From contig JACVTC010000051.1 of NCBI GenBank assembly GCA_016946835.1, positions 310,001-320,000 of the forward strand: 10,000 nt of DNA, in the 5' to 3' direction. The stretch's first letter is position 1. Every line of letters begins with the position of its first letter. The DNA comes from Neocallimastix lanati (nom. inval.) (lineage: Eukaryota > Neocallimastigomycota > Neocallimastigomycetes > Neocallimastigales > Neocallimastigaceae). The notes under the pieces were generated by a model. It saw only the letters and a list, made by a program, of their open reading frames with translations, was not told where the DNA came from and made no database searches. Below are positions 7,195 through 10,000 of the stretch, piece after piece. The position numbers and the translations under genes are program-made.

Positions 7195-8309
7195 GTTTAT
7201 TAATATTAATAATAAAAATAATGAATAATAAATAATAATAATTATTAAATATTAAATAAATAAAAAATAAATAAATAATTGAATAATAAATAATAAATAA
7301 TAAATAATTGAATAATAAATAATAAATAAGTAATAAATAAAAAATAGTAAGTAATAAATAAGTAATAAATAAAAAATAGTAATAAATAAGTAATAAATAA
7401 TAAATAATAAATAATTGAATAATAAATTATAAATAATAAATAATAAATAATAAATAATTGAATAATAAATAATAAATAATAAATAATTGAATAATAAATA
7501 ATAAATAATTGAATAATAAATAATAAATAATTGAATAATAAATAATAATAAATAATTGAATAATAAATAATAATAAATAATTGAATAATAAATAATAATA
7601 AATAATTGAATAATAAATAATAAATAAATAAATAAAAAATAGTAAGTAATAAATAAGTAATAAATAATAAATAATAAATAATTGAATAATAAATAATAAA
7701 TAATTGAATAATAAATAATAAATAATTGAATAATAAATAATAATAAATAATTGAATAATAAATAATAAATAAATAAATAAAAAATAGTAAGTAATAAATA
7801 AGTAATAAATAATAAATAATAAATAATTGAATAATATATAATAATAAATAATAAATAATAAATAATAAATAATAAATAATAAATAATAAATAATTGATTA
7901 ATAAATAATAATAATAAATAATAAATAATAAATAATAAATAATAAATAATAAATAATAAATAATAAATAATAAATAATAAATAATAAATAATTGAATAAT
8001 AAATAATAAATAATAAATAATAAATAATAAATAATAAATAATAAATAATAAATAATAAATAATAAATAATAAATAATAAATAATAAATAATAATAATAAA
8101 TAATAAATAATAAAAAATTAATAATAAAAAATTAATAATAATTAATTATAAATAATTAATAATAGATAATAAATATAGTAAATAAAAATTAAAAATAGTA
8201 AATAGTAAATATTAAATATTATATTAATTATTATTAATAAATAAATAATAAATAAATAAATAAATAATAAATAAATAAATAATAAATAAATAAATAAATG
8301 AATAGTTAT
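7195..8309. repeat. 1.1-kb C-free AT minisatellite array with higher-order structure
   Basis: The plus strand has no C from 7195 to 8309 (1,115 bases), while G persists at fixed places. Between about 7270 and 7850 the array is built of AATAAAT and AAT units punctuated by TTGAAT roughly every 22, 25 or 29 bases (about 16 copies) and by AGTAAGTAATAAATAAGTAA blocks. From about 7840 to 8110 it becomes a purer (AATAAAT)n heptanucleotide array, then decays into AT-only sequence and TAAA repeats to 8309. It contains no start codon on the minus strand, and TAA is dense on the plus strand. It lies about 1.1 kb upstream of the lipase-like gene. No function can be read from the sequence. Confidence 0.93.
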
Positions 8310-8445
8310 CATAATATTTTATTTATATAAGTCATAATAAAAATTTTTCCTAATTTCTAAATATAAAAAATCATGTCATTTTTTAAATATCATAAAAAAA
8401 AAAAAAAAAAATCATATTTAATCATATATGAGTAAAAAAAATTCA

Positions 8446-8478
8446 CGGACAATAAATCCGCATTAATAATAAATCCGC
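8446..8478. repeat. Paired AATAAATCCGC direct repeat with CGGA inverted partner
   Basis: AATAAATCCGC occurs at 8451-8461 and 8468-8478. CGGA at 8446-8449 is complementary to the TCCG in either copy (8457-8460 or 8474-8477), giving two alternative small hairpins. CG-containing sequence is rare here, so the cluster stands out. No family is recognised. Confidence 0.6.
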
Positions 8479-8650
8479 CTATTTTACGTTTAATAATTTC
8501 AAATTAATAAAATAATAAAATAAAATAAATATTATATTTTTATATTTTGAATTAAACAAATTATAGTTTTTATTGAAGGAAGTAATGATTGGAATATATA
8601 TATAAAATTATAAAAATTATAAAAATTATATATAGATATTAATATATATA

Positions 8651-8779
8651 AAAGGAAAAAAAAAGTACAAAAAAAAAAAGAAAAAAAAAAAAAAGCAAAA
8701 CAAAACAAAACAAAAAAAAAAAAGGCAAAAAATAAAATAAAATAAAATAAAAAAAAGAAGAAAAAAATAAAAATAAAAA
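8651..8779. repeat. A-rich tract with (AAAAC)n and (AAAAT)n
   Basis: Roughly 130 bases dominated by A, with isolated G bases, three AAAAC units near 8697-8712 and several AAAAT units near 8728-8750. It is low complexity and has no gene content. Confidence 0.85.
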
Positions 8780-8900
8780 ATTAAAATTTTAAATAAACAG
8801 AATATTAATAAATATAAAATTATATTTGTTTATATTATTTCATGGATTTAGTAATTATATATTAATTAAAAATAGAAGATAAACATACTTAGTTAAATAA

Positions 8901-9205
8901 TTGAGCTATAAAAAGATTACTTTCGTTTATAAATTAAAGTAAAATTAAAAATTATAAAAGGACTGAAAATCTATACATAAAATCTAAACATAAAATAATT
9001 ATATAGAAGTGAAAAAATAAATTATATACCCATTTAAAATATAAATAAATAAATTATATAATTCAATTGAAAGGAGATTACTTTTTATAAATCAAAGTAA
9101 AATAAGAAATTATAAAAGGACTGGAAATCTATAAACAAAATAATAATATAAAATTGAGAAAATAAAATATATACCCTTTTTAAATATAAATAAATAAATA
9201 AATAA
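8901..9205. repeat. Diverged direct duplication (~150-160 bp unit)
   Basis: Two successive related blocks, about 8901-9060 and 9061-9205. Shared landmarks in the same order are GATTACTTT (8915 and 9076), TATAAAAGGACTG (8953 and 9112), AAATCTATA (8967 and 9125) and ATATACCC followed by AAATATAAATAAATAAA (9024 and 9169). The offset shrinks from 161 to 145 bases through small deletions. The second copy ends 180 bp before the lipase-like start codon, so the duplication could lie in its promoter region. Confidence 0.85.
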
Positions 9206-9218
9206 AAAAGTAAAATTA

Positions 9219-9275
9219 ATAAATAATATCAATAAATATTTTATAAATAATATCAATAAATATTTTATAAATAAT
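9219..9275. repeat. 24-bp tandem repeat, 2.4 copies
   Basis: Two perfect 24-base copies (9219-9242 and 9243-9266), each starting ATAAATAATATCAATAAATA, and a nine-base partial third copy (9267-9275), then an A24 run at 9277-9300. It lies 110-165 bp upstream of the lipase-like start codon. Confidence 0.93.
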
Positions 9276-9384
9276 TAAAAAAAAAAAAAAAAAAAAAAAA
9301 TAAAGGAAAGAAAAAAAAAAAGAAAAAAGTAATTTTATTTATATTAAAAAAAATTGATTATATTGAAAGAAGAAATAGAAAATA

Positions 9385-10000
9385 ATGAAAAGATTAAATG
9401 TTGTTTCTTTTTATTTTGTTCATGGACTCTTTGCTTCTGCAGCAAGGTTTAATAATGTTATCGTAAATGTTAACGATTTATTTAAAAGATTGTTTAAAGA
9501 AGAGAAAGATGGTATTAAAAATATTCATTCGTGTTATAGTGCTCAAACCAATGCAGGAAGAGATGCTATTTATTCGTTAAATTTAATGATTGAAAAAGCA
9601 TTCGATGAATATATTTATTATTTCGAAGATATTTTATTGAATGGTTTAATATCCCGAAGAAGAAAATATAATAATTATAAAGATATAGAATGTTTTATAT
9701 ATTTATCTTTTACATGTCATTCACTCGGAGGCAATGTAACAAGAGGAATAATTCATAAGCTCTATTCACCATATATCCGAGATAATCAAGAGTATGAAAA
9801 TTACTATGAATATATTAAAAGTAAATATACCTTTATTACCGATATTATACCATGTTCCTATTTAACCATTAATACCCCACATCTTGGATCTCGTGTAGCT
9901 GCACCAAGTGAAGTTGGTGGAATAGGAAATAAAATAGAAAGATATTTTGTTCAACGATTTTGTAATAAGATAGATGCTATTGGTAAGGAATTGACATTTT
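9385..10000 (+). CDS. DUF676-type alpha/beta-hydrolase (ROG1/FAM135-like lipase), N-terminal part
   Basis: Open from ATG 9385-9387 to the window edge (205 codons, no introns so far). An in-frame TAG at 9376-9378 lies just upstream, so this is the first possible Met of the exon. Family landmarks appear in order: an early beta strand and oxyanion loop VVSFYFVHGLFAS (residues 6-18); QTNAGRDAI (about 54-62), matching the S-N-x-G-R-T region of DUF676 proteins; the nucleophile elbow FTCHSLGGNVTRG (109-121) with predicted catalytic Ser113; and TINTPHLGSRVAAPS (161-175), the TPHLGS motif typical of this family. The catalytic Asp and His would lie beyond the window. Relatives such as yeast Rog1 act as lipid esterases; the substrate here is unknown. 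No signal peptide or membrane segment is evident. The oddity is Cys111, where the family normally has Gly (GHSLGG). Confidence 0.85.
   Translation, partial: MKRLNVVSFYFVHGLFASAARFNNVIVNVNDLFKRLFKEEKDGIKNIHSCYSAQTNAGRDAIYSLNLMIEKAFDEYIYYFEDILLNGLISRRRKYNNYKDIECFIYLSFTCHSLGGNVTRGIIHKLYSPYIRDNQEYENYYEYIKSKYTFITDIIPCSYLTINTPHLGSRVAAPSEVGGIGNKIERYFVQRFCNKIDAIGKELTF

Noticed and set aside
7430-7897. All three minus-strand frames are free of stop codons for 468 bases inside the repeat array.
   Set aside because: With no C on the plus strand the minus strand has no G, so TAG and TGA cannot occur and ATG cannot occur either. The openness is an effect of composition; there is no start codon and the translation is simple Leu/Phe/Ile/Tyr repeats.
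1-10000. Bacterial accessory features (CRISPR array, operons, Shine-Dalgarno sites) or a virus.
   Set aside because: Spliced SBDS gene and eukaryotic protein families show nuclear eukaryotic DNA; the repeat arrays lack the regular repeat-spacer pattern with unique spacers.

Overview
The window looks like nuclear DNA from a eukaryote with an extremely A+T-rich genome. Coding exons are islands of normal-complexity sequence in a sea of homopolymers and AT-only microsatellites. The one complete gene is split by four short GT-AG introns. The best fit is an anaerobic gut fungus (Neocallimastigomycota: Neocallimastix, Piromyces, Anaeromyces type). The reasons are the near-total lack of G and C between genes, compact introns with GTAAGT/GTAATA-type donors, A/T-ending codons, and a FAM184-type coiled-coil gene next to housekeeping genes. 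This assignment is an inference from composition and gene content. An amoebozoan such as a dictyostelid is the main alternative.

Layout. Positions 1-147 (minus strand) hold the first 49 codons of a FAM184-family coiled-coil protein that runs off the left edge. Positions 148-2403 are non-coding AT-rich DNA. Positions 2404-2528 are a small island of about 43% G+C that carries a 42-residue open stretch on the minus strand and no confident identity. Positions 3547-5086 (plus strand) hold a complete five-exon SBDS/SDO1 ribosome-maturation gene (251 residues, against 250 in human). Positions 5087-9384 are 4.3 kb without a confident gene. They contain a 53-base T run, a 40-bp direct-repeat pair, a second G+C-rich island (5917-6069), and a 1.1-kb tandem-repeat array at 7195-8309 whose plus strand has no C at all. 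Positions 9385-10000 (plus strand) hold the first 205 codons of a DUF676-type alpha/beta-hydrolase (ROG1/FAM135-like lipase) that runs off the right edge.

The three genes have unrelated roles (coiled-coil protein of unclear role, 60S ribosome maturation, probable lipid esterase) and are not a functional cluster. I found no sign of a novel multi-gene system. The points most worth a second look are the C-free nested repeat array, the two G+C-rich islands that may be decayed genes or mobile elements, and the Gly-to-Cys change in the nucleophile elbow of the hydrolase.
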